A stretch of DNA of 18,827 nucleotides from positions 1 through 18,827 of the forward strand of contig CAAENX010000017.1 in assembly GCA_900757495.1 (NCBI GenBank), in the 5' to 3' direction. Of this stretch, positions 5,294 to 13,708 are shown in pieces (position 1 is the stretch's first letter; each line of letters begins with the position of its first letter). The DNA comes from an uncultured Collinsella sp. (lineage in GTDB: Bacteria; Actinomycetota; Coriobacteriia; Coriobacteriales; Coriobacteriaceae). Below the pieces are notes generated by a model, which saw nothing but the letters and a program-made list of their open reading frames with translations, had not been told where the DNA came from and did no database searches. A program made the translations under genes and the position numbers.

Positions 5294-8200
5294 GTCATCG
5301 TCGCTCGCGCCCAGCTGCTGCAGCAGCATGAGCGCAGCCGCCACCGGGCCGGTGCCGTCGTTGGCATCGAGGCCGCGACCCAGGCCGCTGCCCGCGCCGG
5401 CGCCCGCCTTGTAGGGCACGGAGAGCTTGCGACTCTTGGGAAAGTTCACCGCGCCATAGCGGGTCTTTAGTTCAAAAGCCACCTTCTTGGGCACGTCGAC
5501 GCCCAAAAACGTGATGCGGCCGCCACTGAGTGTGACGCTCTCGAGTCCCAGGCGCTCGCCGCGGATACGGATGCGCGCGCGGTTGAACAGGTTGAGCCCC
5601 GCCAACGGCAGCTCACCGTGCGCGGCCTCGGTCTCCTCCTGCACCTCATCGATGCTCTCCAGGTCCTCGGCCGCCGCAAGTTTGCGGTACACGAGCACGC
5701 GCTGATCCACCGCCGGCATGTACTCCTCGGACAAGAAGTAATCGGCCGGCAGGTTGATGCCCACGCTCGCCGCCTCCACGCCGGCATCGTCATCGCCGCG
5801 CGCCTCGGCCACGGCCTGTCCCAGCATCTGCGTAAACAGGTCGAAGCCCACGCTCGACAGGTTACCGTGCTGTTCGGCACCCATAAGCGAACCGGCGCCG
5901 CGGATCTCCAGGTCGCGCATGGCGATGCGCATGCCGCTGCCCAGGTCCTGGAACTCGGAAAGCGCGGTCAGGCGTGCCGTGGCCTCCTCGGTAAGCGGCA
6001 GCTCGCCTGGGAACATAAAGTACGCGTATGCCTGCGTGGCTGAGCGGCCCACGCGGCCCTTGAGCTGGTAGAGCTGTGCCAGGCCCAGGCGCTGCGAGTC
6101 CTCGATGATGAGCGTGTTGGCGGTCGCGTTGTCGATACCGCTCTCCACGATGGTCGTGGCGATGAGCACGTCAATCTTCTTGGTCGCGAACTCGATCATC
6201 ACGTCCTCGACCTCGCGCGGGCTCATCTTGCCGTGCGCCACGCCCACGCGCGCCTCGGGCGCGGCCTCGTGCACGCGCGCCACGGCGTCGTCGATGGTCT
6301 TGACGCGGTTGGACACGTAATACACCTGGCCGCCGCGGCCCACCTCCAGGCGAATCGCCGCACTCACCACGTCGGGGTCGTACTCCCCCACGTGTACGAT
6401 CACGGGGCGGCGCCCGGTCGGCGGCGTGGTGATCAGGCTCATGTCGCGCACGCCGCTCGTGGCCATCTGCATGGTTCGCGGAATCGGCGTTGCCGAAAGC
6501 GTGAGCACGTCAATCTGCTCGCGCAGGTTCTTGAGCTGCTCCTTGTGCTGCACACCAAAGCGCTGCTCTTCGTCGATGATCACCATGCCCAGGTTCTTGG
6601 GGTTCACGTCGGCAGAAAGCAGGCGGTGCGTGCCGATCAGCACGTCGATCGTGCCCTCGGCAAACGCCTTGAGCGCGCGCTTTTGCTGCGCCGGGGCGCG
6701 GAAGCGGCTGAGCACTTCGACCTCGAGGCCAAACGGGGCAAAGCGCTCAAAGAACGTCTCGTAGTGCTGCTGGGCCAGAATGGTCGTGGGGCAGAGCACC
6801 ATGACCTGGCGACCGGAGTCCACGCACTTAAAGGCCGCGCGTAGGGCGACTTCGGTCTTGCCGAAGCCCACGTCGCCGCACAGCAGGCGGTCCATGGGCT
6901 TGGGCGCCTCCATGTCGGCCTTAATGTCGGCGATGGCCTCCAGCTGGTCGCGCGTCTCGTCGTAAGGAAAGCTCTCCTCCATCTCGATCTGCTCGGGCGT
7001 GTCGGGCGGGCAGGCGATACCGGTAATCGAAGAGCGGCGCGTATACAGATCGACCAGGTCAAACGCCAGCTTTTTGGCGTTCTTGCGCGCCTTGTTGGTG
7101 GCCCGCGTCCAGTCGGCGGTGTTGAGCCTGGTCAGGCGCGGCTTGTCGCCGTCGGGGCCAACATAGCGTGTGATGCGGTCGACCTGCTCCAACGGCACGT
7201 AGAGCTTGTCGCCGTCGGCATATTCCAGCAAAAAGTAATCGCGCTCCTTGCCGCCCACTTCCTGGCGCGCGATCTCGCTAAAGAGCGCGATGCCGTGGGT
7301 AGCGTGCACCACGTAGTCACCCGGCTTAAACGGGAAGGTGATCTGCGTAATGTCCACCTTGCGGCGGCTGCGCGCGCGGTTGGCGTCCATGCGGGCGTTG
7401 AGGTCGGCGATTGAGAACACGGCCAGGTTGGCATCGGGCACCACCACGCCCTGCGGCAGGGCGGCATCGACAAAGGTTACGCGTCCGTGCGAGATGGTGG
7501 GCACGGCGGCACCGGCGGCAGCCTGGGCGGCACCCGCCTCGAGTGAGCGAGCGTTGAGCGCATCTGCCTTGCGCTCGCGAATTGCAGCATGGGCCTCCTG
7601 GCGGGCGGCGCGATCGGCAGAATCCGCCGTTGCCACGCGCACACGGTCGCCGATAGCGCCGGCGTTTTCGGGCGCCGCGGTCAGCGATTCCTCAAAGGTA
7701 ATGCCCTCGTCGCCAAAGGTGAGCTCCATCGACTCGCGCGCACCGCGGTCGGGGATGGCAAACACGCAGGCATAGCGCTTGCCCATGACCTCCTGGATGC
7801 GCGTCATAAAACGGTTGTCCGAGCCTGCGATGGCCGGCTGCTCAATCTTGAGCTCGGCCGTCACCGCACCGCCGGCACGGATGAGGCTCACGTAGTTCAG
7901 GCGCTGCTGGGCACCAAAGTCGAGCTGCTGGGCGCGCACATACAAGCCGTCCAGGCGATCGACCCCCGCCTCGCCGGCACGGGCCTCGATATCCTCGTAG
8001 GCGCGCAGGCAATCGTCGAACAGCGAGCGCGGCTCGGACAGCACCACGAGCGCCTTGCCACTCACGTGTGACAGCGGGCTCACGGTCTGGCCGTACATCA
8101 CCGGCAAAAAGCGGTCGAGCTCAGGCGTGACGATGCGCGCATCCACCATCTCGAGCAGCGCCGCCAGCTTGCTGTCGTCCTGGCTGGCACGATAGAGCGC

Positions 8201-8923
8201 CACATGCATGTTGTGGACGGCCTCGTCGGTAAGCGCCAGCTCACGGCAGGGGAAGATCTCGATGCTGTCTTCGTTGCCGATGGTCTGGCCCGTTGAGCTC
8301 ACCATACGGCGGATGCGATCGATCTCGTCGCCGAAAAACTCAATGCGCACGGGCGCCTTTTCCTGCGCGGGGAACACCTCGACGGTGTCGCCGTGCACGC
8401 GGAACAGGCCGGGCGCGTCGGCGGCGCCGGCATTGGTGTAGCCCATGCCCACCAAGCGCTGTGGCACCTCGTCAAAGGGAATCTCCTCGCCCACCGCAAA
8501 AGTAGTGGACTCCCAGTAGTGGCTCTCGACCGGCGGCACGCAGCGCAGCAGCGCGCGAGCCGAGGCGACCATGATGCAGTTGTCCCCGCGCACGATGCGC
8601 CCGAGCGCCTCGCAGCGCTGGGCCACCACGGCATCGTCGGGCGCCTGCTCGCGCCAAGGGTAGTCCTTGCGCTCGGGAAAGCGGCACACGTGCGCCAGGC
8701 CCACATAGGCGGCCAGGCTACGTGCGGCGCGATCGGCCGCATCCTCGCCACTCACGATGTAGACCGTGGGGCGCGGACGACGCGCAAACTGGGCGGCCGC
8801 CATGAGCGTTCGGCCCGACTGAGACACGGCCAGCGTCACGTCCTCGCCAGAATCGAGCCCGGCCTCGACGGTCTGCAGTGCCTCGGCAGTGTAGAGCTGC
8901 GCGGCTATACGGTGAATGAGCAT
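5291..8923 (-). CDS. mfd: Transcription-repair coupling factor Mfd
   Basis: A 1210-residue DNA translocase that removes stalled RNA polymerase and recruits UvrA for strand-specific repair. The N-terminal half is the UvrB-like region. About residue 533 comes the RNA polymerase-interacting, CarD-like domain (FKPGDYVVHATHGIALF). The superfamily 2 motor follows, with Walker A GDVGFGKTE near 684, the DEEQ box near 783 and RVGRS near 958, then the TRCF C-terminal domain. A charged, Ala-rich linker (about 440-490) separates the UvrB-like part from the RID. The ATG at 8923 has GGAGG 6 bases upstream, which decides against the ATG at 8950. The length is normal. A terminator-like hairpin precedes it in the leader, and repeat E copy 2 starts at its stop codon. 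Confidence 0.97.
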   Translation of the reverse strand: MLIHRIAAQLYTAEALQTVEAGLDSGEDVTLAVSQSGRTLMAAAQFARRPRPTVYIVSGEDAADRAARSLAAYVGLAHVCRFPERKDYPWREQAPDDAVVAQRCEALGRIVRGDNCIMVASARALLRCVPPVESHYWESTTFAVGEEIPFDEVPQRLVGMGYTNAGAADAPGLFRVHGDTVEVFPAQEKAPVRIEFFGDEIDRIRRMVSSTGQTIGNEDSIEIFPCRELALTDEAVHNMHVALYRASQDDSKLAALLEMVDARIVTPELDRFLPVMYGQTVSPLSHVSGKALVVLSEPRSLFDDCLRAYEDIEARAGEAGVDRLDGLYVRAQQLDFGAQQRLNYVSLIRAGGAVTAELKIEQPAIAGSDNRFMTRIQEVMGKRYACVFAIPDRGARESMELTFGDEGITFEESLTAAPENAGAIGDRVRVATADSADRAARQEAHAAIRERKADALNARSLEAGAAQAAAGAAVPTISHGRVTFVDAALPQGVVVPDANLAVFSIADLNARMDANRARSRRKVDITQITFPFKPGDYVVHATHGIALFSEIARQEVGGKERDYFLLEYADGDKLYVPLEQVDRITRYVGPDGDKPRLTRLNTADWTRATNKARKNAKKLAFDLVDLYTRRSSITGIACPPDTPEQIEMEESFPYDETRDQLEAIADIKADMEAPKPMDRLLCGDVGFGKTEVALRAAFKCVDSGRQVMVLCPTTILAQQHYETFFERFAPFGLEVEVLSRFRAPAQQKRALKAFAEGTIDVLIGTHRLLSADVNPKNLGMVIIDEEQRFGVQHKEQLKNLREQIDVLTLSATPIPRTMQMATSGVRDMSLITTPPTGRRPVIVHVGEYDPDVVSAAIRLEVGRGGQVYYVSNRVKTIDDAVARVHEAAPEARVGVAHGKMSPREVEDVMIEFATKKIDVLIATTIVESGIDNATANTLIIEDSQRLGLAQLYQLKGRVGRSATQAYAYFMFPGELPLTEEATARLTALSEFQDLGSGMRIAMRDLEIRGAGSLMGAEQHGNLSSVGFDLFTQMLGQAVAEARGDDDAGVEAASVGINLPADYFLSEEYMPAVDQRVLVYRKLAAAEDLESIDEVQEETEAAHGELPLAGLNLFNRARIRIRGERLGLESVTLSGGRITFLGVDVPKKVAFELKTRYGAVNFPKSRKLSVPYKAGAGAGSGLGRGLDANDGTGPVAAALMLLQQLGASDDD

Positions 8924-8948
8924 GCTGTTCCTCCGGCATTGCAACGCC

Positions 8949-8976
8949 AAAAGCCCGCCGAGGCAAGCTCGGCGGG
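8949..8976 (-). terminator. Terminator-like hairpin in the mfd leader
   Basis: CCCGCCGAG (8954-8962) and CTCGGCGGG (8968-8976) form a 9-bp perfect stem with a 5-base loop, followed on the minus strand by CTTTTGG. It lies 30 bp before the mfd start codon and about 105 bp after nth. It may end nth transcripts or attenuate mfd. Confidence 0.65.
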
Positions 8977-9050
8977 TCGTACGTCAAATACATTGTCTGT
9001 CATGGTAGCGCATGGAGAGGACTCCGGCTCAAGGGCAAACCCAGCCCCGC

Positions 9051-9075
9051 AAAAAACGCCAGACGAAGATGCGTT
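9051..9075 (-). terminator. Weak terminator candidate just after nth
   Basis: On the minus strand AACGC and GCGTT (9071-9075 and 9055-9059) can pair and are followed by a run of T. The stem is only 5 bp with an 11-base loop, so support is weak. It begins 6 bp after the nth stop codon. Confidence 0.3.
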
Positions 9076-9080
9076 CCGCC

Positions 9081-9746
9081 CTACCCCGCTACGCGCACGC
9101 TGGGGCACAAATCTGCCAGCGGGCACTCGTCGCACTTGGGCTTACGGGCATCGCAAATCTCGCGGCCAAAGGTGATCCACTGGTGATTGACCGACTCCCA
9201 ATACTCGTGCGGCAAGATCTTGAGCAGATCCTGCTCGGTCTTGAGCGGCTCTTTGGCGTGCGTCTTGGGGCTCAGCATCAGGCGGTGCGCGATGCGGTTG
9301 ACGTGCGTATCCACCGCGATGCCTTCCACGATGCCGTACCCCACGTTGAGCACGATGTTCGCCGTCTTGCGTCCCACGCCCGGCAGCTTGACGAGCTCCT
9401 TCATGTCGGCCGGTACCTCGCCGCCGTAGTCGGCAACGATCATCTGCGCGGCCTCCACGGCATGCTTGGCCTTACTCTTATAAAAGCCGAGTGACTTAAT
9501 GGTGTCCGCCACGTCGGCCACACTTGCCCCCGCCATGGCCTCGGGCGTGGGCCACTGGGCAAACAGTTGGGGCGTCACCTTGTTGACCTGCGCGTCGGTC
9601 GTCTGAGCCGAGAGCAGTACCGCGATGAGCAGCCTAAAGGGATTCTCGTGGTCCAAGAAGCACTCGACCGGGCCATAGCGACGGTTAAGGCGCTCGCACA
9701 CCTCGATGGCGCGTTCGCGTTTGGCGGCATTGGTCTCGCGTGGCAT
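9081..9746 (-). CDS. nth: Endonuclease III
   Basis: A 221-residue bifunctional DNA glycosylase/AP lyase that removes oxidised pyrimidines in base-excision repair. The helix-hairpin-helix LPGVGRKTAN (121-130) carries the catalytic Lys127, and VDTHVNR (145-151) carries the catalytic Asp146. Four cysteines, Cys198, 205, 208 and 214, have the C-x6-C-x2-C-x5-C spacing of the [4Fe-4S] cluster. The start at 9746 has GAGGAG 5 bases upstream; an ATG at 9770 lacks such a site. It lies 63 bp after the ABC transporter and upstream of mfd, giving two adjacent repair genes. It contrasts with the cluster-less MutY-like protein at 16782-17687. Confidence 0.97.
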   Translation of the reverse strand: MPRETNAAKRERAIEVCERLNRRYGPVECFLDHENPFRLLIAVLLSAQTTDAQVNKVTPQLFAQWPTPEAMAGASVADVADTIKSLGFYKSKAKHAVEAAQMIVADYGGEVPADMKELVKLPGVGRKTANIVLNVGYGIVEGIAVDTHVNRIAHRLMLSPKTHAKEPLKTEQDLLKILPHEYWESVNHQWITFGREICDARKPKCDECPLADLCPSVRVAG

Positions 9747-9765
9747 AACGACTCCTCGGCTCAAC

Positions 9766-9796
9766 GGCACAATAAACTTATGGGCACAATTGTCCC
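9766..9796. promoter_or_regulatory. Repeats upstream of nth
   Basis: GGCACAAT occurs at 9766-9773 and 9783-9790. The second copy runs into a near-palindrome around ACAATTGT (9786-9793) flanked by GGG and CCC. It lies 20-50 bp before the nth start codon. It is a possible operator or the end of the ABC transcript; support is modest. Confidence 0.3.
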
Positions 9797-9809
9797 ACGT
9801 CCGAGACGT

Positions 9810-11612
9810 TTACGCCTCCAAGAATGCGCCGGTCTGACGGCTCCACAGGCTCGCGTACTCGCCGCCCGCCTCGACGAGCTGCACATGCGTGCCGTCCTCG
9901 ACGATCTCGCCATCCGCCAGCACCACGATGCGGTCGAGCGCCGCCACGGTGGACAGGCGATGCGCCACCACAATGGAGGTGCGGCCGCGCATCAGGTTCT
10001 CGAGAGCTTCCTGCACCAACGCCTCGGACTCGCTATCGAGGGCAGACGTCGCCTCGTCGAGTACCAGAATCGGCGCGTCGGTGAGGATGGCACGGGCAAT
10101 GGCCACGCGCTGGCGCTGGCCGCCCGAAAGCTTGACGCCGCGCTCGCCCACCATGGTGTCAAAGCCATGGGGCAGGCGGTCGATAAACTCCAGGGCATTG
10201 GCCAGGCGCGCCGCCTCACGAATTTGCTCGTCGGTGGCGTCGGGGCGGCCGTAGGCGATATTCTCGCGAATGGAGCGGTGGAACAGCAGCGCCTCCTGCG
10301 GCACGTAGGCAACCTGGCGGCGCAGGCTCTGCTGCGTGCAGCGCGAGACATCCTGACCGTCCACGAGTACGCGGCCGCCCTGCACGTCGTCCAGGCGCAG
10401 CAGCAGCTTGGTGAGCGTCGTCTTGCCCGAGCCCGATTTACCCACCAGGCCCACGCGCTGGCCCGCCGGCACATGGAGCGTCAGGTCGTCGAACACGCTA
10501 TCGCCCGCCGCGGCGTCACGGTATGCAAAGCTCAAGTGCTCAAAATCGATCGCACCCTCGGCCACCTTGAGCTCGGGGGCGTTCTCGTCGTCTGCCACCA
10601 GACGCGGCTCGTCCAGCACACGCGTCATCTCGGCCGCATCACCGAGCGCGCGGTTGATGCGCTGCATCATGGAGCTCACGTAGTTCAGACGCATAGTGAG
10701 GTTGTACGTATAGGTAAAGATCGTGACGAGCGCGCCGGCCGAGATGCCAAACCACGCGTTGCCGCCCGCGACGAACACGCTCACCACGGCCATGGTGATG
10801 ACGATAAGGCCTGAGGTCGTAAAGTTGCGCTGCATCATGGCGTGCATCGAGACCGTCTCGGCATCGCGCGCGGTACGGTCGGCGGCATCGAACAGGTCGC
10901 GCTCAAAGTCCTCGCGCCCGCAGGTCTTGACGGCCAGGATGTTCGTGACCGCGTCGGACAACACGCCCGAGAGCTTGTTCTGCGCGGCGGACGTCGCGGC
11001 CGAAAGCGGCAGGATGCGCTTGTACATAAGCCAGACAAACGCAATGTAGACGACCATGATGCCCACCAGGATCACGGTAAATGTGGGCACCACCGGGGCG
11101 AGTGCCGCCACCGTGCAGACGACCGAGGTGATGGTGGGAATGAGCGAATACACCGTCACGTCCACCAGACCCGTGTAGCCGCTCATAAAACGGCTTGTCT
11201 GGCTCACAAGCGATCCGCCAAAGCGACTGGTGTGGAACGTCATGGATTGATTGGAGAGTGTGTCGAAGCACAGGCGCGCCAGGTGATAGTTGCCCGCGAT
11301 CTCGAGCTTGTAGACGGTGTAGTCCTGCAGCTTAGAGAGGATCTGGCCCACCAGGTTGACGAGCACGAGCGCCAGAATGTAAGGGCCAAAGACCTCGAAT
11401 ACTTGATCGCCTGCCACGGGGCCGGCCTGAACGCGGTCGACGATGAGGGCCATAACGTAGGTGTTGGCAAACGTGAGCAAAAAGATGTAGCCCGCCGACG
11501 AGAACACCGAGAGAAAGACGATTAGCGGCTGCGTGCGCGTAACGTCCCAAAAACGCTGCAGCGTGCGGCGCACGGTTGAGCGTTTGAGCGGGCTGGTGCT
11601 TCTCTGAGACAT
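9810..11612 (-). CDS. ABC transporter half-molecule, fused permease and ATPase
   Basis: A 600-residue exporter of the ABCB/MsbA type, expected to work as a homodimer. The first 330 residues or so hold about six membrane segments. The nucleotide-binding domain follows, with Walker A GLVGKSGSGKTTL (about 392), signature LSGGQRQRVAIARAI (about 497), Walker B ILVLDEATSALDSE (about 520) and the switch His in VVAHRLS (about 549). All catalytic residues are intact. The start at 11612 has AAGGAAG just upstream, better than the ATG at 11648. No neighbour points to a substrate; multidrug or lipid export is typical of the family. It stands alone between rmuC and nth, so heterodimer pairing with a local partner is unlikely. 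Confidence 0.93.
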   Translation of the reverse strand: MSQRSTSPLKRSTVRRTLQRFWDVTRTQPLIVFLSVFSSAGYIFLLTFANTYVMALIVDRVQAGPVAGDQVFEVFGPYILALVLVNLVGQILSKLQDYTVYKLEIAGNYHLARLCFDTLSNQSMTFHTSRFGGSLVSQTSRFMSGYTGLVDVTVYSLIPTITSVVCTVAALAPVVPTFTVILVGIMVVYIAFVWLMYKRILPLSAATSAAQNKLSGVLSDAVTNILAVKTCGREDFERDLFDAADRTARDAETVSMHAMMQRNFTTSGLIVITMAVVSVFVAGGNAWFGISAGALVTIFTYTYNLTMRLNYVSSMMQRINRALGDAAEMTRVLDEPRLVADDENAPELKVAEGAIDFEHLSFAYRDAAAGDSVFDDLTLHVPAGQRVGLVGKSGSGKTTLTKLLLRLDDVQGGRVLVDGQDVSRCTQQSLRRQVAYVPQEALLFHRSIRENIAYGRPDATDEQIREAARLANALEFIDRLPHGFDTMVGERGVKLSGGQRQRVAIARAILTDAPILVLDEATSALDSESEALVQEALENLMRGRTSIVVAHRLSTVAALDRIVVLADGEIVEDGTHVQLVEAGGEYASLWSRQTGAFLEA

Positions 11613-11704
11613 GGGCTTCCTTTCGCGTCTGATAGGGCGAAAGGCCATTGTTGCACATTAAAGTGCGCTTTAGGCAAGTGCGACGCGAAAAGCGCCCGCG
11701 CCCT

Positions 11705-11720
11705 GCGCCTGCGCAGGCGC
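11705..11720. terminator. Perfect 16-bp palindrome after rmuC
   Basis: GCGCCTGCGCAGGCGC is fully self-complementary and lies 18 bp after the rmuC stop codon. On the minus strand a GC-rich run and then CTTTTCGCG follow. It is a plausible but weak terminator in the 125-bp gap between rmuC and the ABC gene. Confidence 0.4.
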
Positions 11721-11737
11721 CCCGCCGTCAAGTGCCG

Positions 11738-13093
11738 CTAGTCCTCGTCTCCTTGGTCTACGAGCAGGTCCGCAGACGTGAGCCCCAAGACCTCGCCGGC
11801 CTCCTTGGCGTCTTCCAGCGCGTCGATATCCTTGAGCTTGCGCTCCATGACGTTGGTACGCGTGGTGATGATGCCCTCGACCGTCTTTCCCGCGGTCTCG
11901 ATCTGCTGCTGGGCGCGACGCAGCGCCGCCTGATAGCGCGGTAGCTCGGCCTTGACGGCGGAAAGCACGCGTAGCACGTCGTCGGTGCGCTTTTGCAGCT
12001 TAAACGTCTGGTAGCTCATCTGCAGGCTGTTGAGGATGGCCGCCATGGTGCTGGGGCCGGCAACGTTGACGTGATAGTCGCGGCCCAGGGTCTCGATAAG
12101 CCCAGGGCGCGTGACGACCTCGGCGTACAGGCCCTCAAACGGAACGAACAGGATGCCAAAGTTGGTGGTCGCGGGCACGCTCAGGTACTTTTCGCAGATG
12201 TCCTTTGCCTCGCGCTTCACCATGGTGTCGAGCGTCTTGCGCGCGGCGGCGACGGCCTCCGCGTCGCCCGACTCCTGGGCGTCGAGCAGATGCTCATACG
12301 CATCGCCCGGGAATTTGGAGTCGATTGGCAGCAGCACGGGGTCTCCCTCGTCTACCGGCAGCTTGACGGCAAACTCAACGCGCTCCGAGGCGCCGGGCTT
12401 GGTGGCGACGTTTTCCAGATACTGGTCGGGCGTAAGGATGTCCGCCAGGATCGCGCCCAGCTGCACCTCGCCCAAAATGCCGCGCGCCTTGACGTTACCC
12501 AGCACGCGCTTAAGGTCGCCCACGCCAGTGGCGATAGATTGCATGTCGCCCAGGCCCTTGTACACGGCCTCGAGCTGGTCGCTTACCTGCTTAAACGATG
12601 CAGACAGGCGGTCGTTGAGCGTGCGGGAGAGTTTCTCGTCCACCGTTGCGCGCATCTGATCGAGCTGCACGCTGTTGTCCTTGCGGATGGCGCCCAGTTG
12701 GGCATCGACCGTCTCGCGCACCTTGTCCAAGCGGTGCTCGATGCCTTCGCGGTTGACACCGAGCTGCTGGACCGTCTCGCGGCGCAAGTCGTCCATGCGG
12801 TCGCCAGCCTGCGAGAACTCGCGCGCGATGGTCAGGTAACGCTGCTGCTCTACAGCGGCATCGGTCATCTGCTGCTGCGCAATGGCGTTTGCCGTACGGC
12901 GGGTTTCGGCCAGCGCGACGTTGAGGGCATCGAGCGTGCTGTTGGCCTGCTCGAGCGCCGCGAGCGTCTCCGCGTCGTTGCCGCCACGCTCCCGCAGCTC
13001 GGCACGAAGGCCTTTAAGCTGCAGGGCGCAAACCACAGCAACTCCCACCGCCACCAAGGCAATCACAACAAGCGCAATATCAATAGCAGACAT
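11738..13093 (-). CDS. rmuC: DNA recombination protein RmuC
   Basis: A 451-residue membrane-anchored protein. One N-terminal membrane helix (residues 4-25) is followed by a long predicted coiled coil (about 26-190, many Glu, Gln, Arg and Leu). The RmuC domain shows GILGEVQLGAIL (about 208), LLPIDSKFPGDAYEHLL (about 257), FVPFEGLYAE (about 318) and STMAAILNSLQMSYQTFKLQ (345-365). PIDSKFPG resembles a nuclease-like active-site core. RmuC is known to limit inversions at short inverted repeats, which is notable in a region rich in such repeats. The start at 13093 has GGCGGAAG 3 bases upstream; the ATG at 13126 would put extra residues before the membrane helix. It lies 51 bp after the HTH gene, so it may be read from the same promoter. 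Confidence 0.94.
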   Translation of the reverse strand: MSAIDIALVVIALVAVGVAVVCALQLKGLRAELRERGGNDAETLAALEQANSTLDALNVALAETRRTANAIAQQQMTDAAVEQQRYLTIAREFSQAGDRMDDLRRETVQQLGVNREGIEHRLDKVRETVDAQLGAIRKDNSVQLDQMRATVDEKLSRTLNDRLSASFKQVSDQLEAVYKGLGDMQSIATGVGDLKRVLGNVKARGILGEVQLGAILADILTPDQYLENVATKPGASERVEFAVKLPVDEGDPVLLPIDSKFPGDAYEHLLDAQESGDAEAVAAARKTLDTMVKREAKDICEKYLSVPATTNFGILFVPFEGLYAEVVTRPGLIETLGRDYHVNVAGPSTMAAILNSLQMSYQTFKLQKRTDDVLRVLSAVKAELPRYQAALRRAQQQIETAGKTVEGIITTRTNVMERKLKDIDALEDAKEAGEVLGLTSADLLVDQGDED

Positions 13094-13144
13094 AGACTTC
13101 CGCCCAACAAACCCAATCGATATCAATCAAAACCGAGACCAATC

Positions 13145-13708
13145 TTACCCCGCCACACGCACCGGGCGCCCGGCCCCTTCTTGGGTGCTTCTCTCCTCCG
13201 CATATTCCATAATGCGACGCGCTGTCTTCCTGCTCACCTTCGAGTCATCACCGGCTAAGTATGCGTACACGTTTCCCTTATTCAGATTCAAATCGCGGCA
13301 GAGACCGTAGCGCGTTACACCCGATTCCTCCAATGCTTTAAGTGTTCTCTTTCTCATCAGGGCGTTCACCCTTCTGTCGGCCGCTGGCTTTTCTTTCACC
13401 CCTCTATACGCACGCCAAACGTTGGCGTAACGATTGGGGAGCATATCCTCGGAGCATAGAGATGCCAGGCTACTCGCTTGGCCATACAGAGACAAAACAC
13501 CTCGATAGCCCTCTTCCATCCACGAGCCCTCGGATAAACCCAGAACGTATTCGGCTTTTCCTTGCGCCAAAGCGAGCAAAAACAGAGGCTCCGCCACGCG
13601 CGGCGCAACCGTCGTCGCCTGCTCAACCAGTTTTCTAAAACTCAGCGACTGCTGTCCGGATAGCTCCCGGCAATAGCCTTTCAAAAATCCCTCAAAAGTC
13701 AGATTCAA
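13145..13708 (-). CDS. HTH protein paired with a nucleotidyltransferase
   Basis: A 187-residue protein that I do not recognise as a named family. The N-terminal two thirds (1-105) is helical with no clear motif (FEGFLKGYCRELSGQQ, VAEPLFLLALAQGKAEY). Residues 119-172 form a helix-turn-helix (RKRTLKALEESGVTRYGLCR, then LNLNKGNVYAYLAG and KVSRKTARRIMEY). The best start is TTG at 13708: AAGGAGG lies 7 bases upstream and the TTGA sequence overlaps the stop of the nucleotidyltransferase gene by 4 bp, so the two are translationally coupled. A longer frame exists upstream but lacks a ribosome site. It is probably the antitoxin or regulator of the pair and may bind the inverted repeat at 14246-14270 (inference). 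Confidence 0.75.
   Translation of the reverse strand: MNLTFEGFLKGYCRELSGQQSLSFRKLVEQATTVAPRVAEPLFLLALAQGKAEYVLGLSEGSWMEEGYRGVLSLYGQASSLASLCSEDMLPNRYANVWRAYRGVKEKPAADRRVNALMRKRTLKALEESGVTRYGLCRDLNLNKGNVYAYLAGDDSKVSRKTARRIMEYAEERSTQEGAGRPVRVAG

Noticed and set aside
9567..10814. 415-codon plus-strand frame across nth and the ABC gene
   Set aside because: It is antisense to two proteins with complete catalytic motifs and crosses their gene boundary; the product is His/Arg/Ala-rich without any recognisable fold.
9081..13170. Shared C-terminal VRVAG in Nth and the HTH protein, with similar DNA around the stop codons
   Set aside because: The match is only 5 residues (about 18 bases with mismatches) in GC-rich sequence; chance is sufficient.
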